From positions 346,304 through 352,699 of the forward strand of contig CP070731.1 of the NCBI GenBank assembly GCA_020347545.1: DNA of 6,396 bases. Direction: 5' to 3'. Under the pieces are notes generated by a model. The model was not told where the DNA came from. It saw only the letters and a program-made list of their open reading frames with translations, and did no database searches. Below are positions 6,103-6,396 of the stretch, one piece after another; the stretch's first letter is position 1; each line of letters starts with the position of its first letter. The DNA is from Flavobacteriaceae bacterium (GTDB lineage: Bacteria; Bacteroidota; Bacteroidia; Flavobacteriales; Flavobacteriaceae). Position numbers and translations under genes: made by a program.

Positions 6103-6396
6103 CTAAACCGCAACGCTGTATTCACGCAAAGCGTCATTCAGTGAAGTTTTCTTATTCGTAGACTCTTTTCTTTTGCCAATGATCAAAGCACAGGGAACCT
6201 GATAATCACCTGCCTTAAAAGTCTTTGTATAACTTCCGGGAATCACAACAGACCTGGCAGGAACCCTTCCTTTCATTTCAACAGGTTCGTCTCCGGTAAC
6301 GTCAATAATCTTGGTACTCATGGTAAGTACAACATTCGCACCTAGAACAGCCTCTTTTTCAACTCTCACACCCTCTACAACAATACATCGGGAGCC
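6103..6396 (-). CDS. dapD: Tetrahydrodipicolinate N-succinyltransferase, C-terminal part (5' end outside window)
   Basis: DapD transfers a succinyl group from succinyl-CoA to tetrahydrodipicolinate in the succinylase branch of diaminopimelate and lysine synthesis, supplying cell wall and protein. The last 97 codons are present, and the frame is open to the right edge as GSRCIVVEGVRVEKE. The GTG at 6369-6367 is therefore an internal Val, not a start. Hexapeptide-type left-handed beta-helix sequence continues through VEKEAVLGANVVLTMSTKIIDVTG, then GRVPARSVVIPGS, YQVPCALIIGKRKESTNKKTSLNDALREY and a short tail. This end matches the Bacteroidota form of DapD as I remember it and differs from the Escherichia coli end. 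Only eight bases separate its stop from that of the convergent glycosyltransferase, leaving no room for a terminator between them. Because the N-terminal part is missing, activity cannot be judged. Confidence 0.92.
   Translation of the reverse strand, partial: GSRCIVVEGVRVEKEAVLGANVVLTMSTKIIDVTGDEPVEMKGRVPARSVVIPGSYTKTFKAGDYQVPCALIIGKRKESTNKKTSLNDALREYSVAV

Noticed and set aside
6112..6136. Possible hairpin ACGCT/AGCGT at the end of dapD as a terminator
   Set aside because: It has only five pairs with a long loop and no T-tract in either direction, and it lies within the coding sequence.
5928..6161. A + strand open frame crossing the end of the glycosyltransferase into dapD
   Set aside because: It is out of frame with the glycosyltransferase and antisense to dapD, and its translation has no recognisable features.

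Overview
The window reads as a chromosomal segment of a Bacteroidota bacterium, most likely a marine-type member of the Flavobacteriia. The case rests on moderately AT-rich DNA, the sequence flavour of the encoded proteins (a membrane-anchored triple helix-hairpin-helix protein, a DapD with the C-terminus typical of Bacteroidota, an HD-containing CCA enzyme), the lack of clear Shine-Dalgarno sequences, and promoter-like sites of the Bacteroidota type (TTG, then TAnnTTTG). Most of it is core genome. I see no mobile element, CRISPR array, tRNA or rRNA.

Layout, left to right. On the + strand: the last 75 codons of an alanine/glycine:cation symporter (2-229), a ComEA-like helix-hairpin-helix protein (240-1094), and an acyl-CoA dehydrogenase (1105-2244). 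A strong terminator-like hairpin lies in the first codons of the helix-hairpin-helix gene, and a promoter-like site in its last codons may drive the dehydrogenase. A weak terminator-like hairpin (2303-2330) separates this block from a leftward operon. That operon is read 5225 to 2337 on the - strand: a TupA-type ATP-grasp ligase, a threonylcarbamoyl-AMP synthase and a CCA-adding tRNA nucleotidyltransferase, joined by a 4-base ATGA overlap and a 1-base gap. A GT2 glycosyltransferase (5279-6094, +) diverges from the ATP-grasp gene across about 53 bases. It runs convergently, with an 8-base gap, into the 3' end of dapD (6103-6396, -), which is cut by the window edge.

Three themes emerge. Two tRNA-maturation enzymes (t6A37 synthesis and 3' CCA addition) are tightly coupled. 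A divergent pair (ATP-grasp ligase and glycosyltransferase) probably makes or decorates a surface polysaccharide, and the ATP-grasp gene is noticeably AT-rich. The rest is ordinary metabolism: sodium-coupled amino-acid uptake, acyl-CoA oxidation and the succinylase branch of lysine/diaminopimelate synthesis.

I did not find a convincing undescribed system. The observations most worth a second look are the 12-bp perfect hairpin plus T-tract inside the helix-hairpin-helix gene, the A9 tract at codons 12-15 of the ATP-grasp gene with an ATGA reinitiation site a few codons later, and the physical coupling of that surface-polysaccharide gene to the tRNA-maturation genes.
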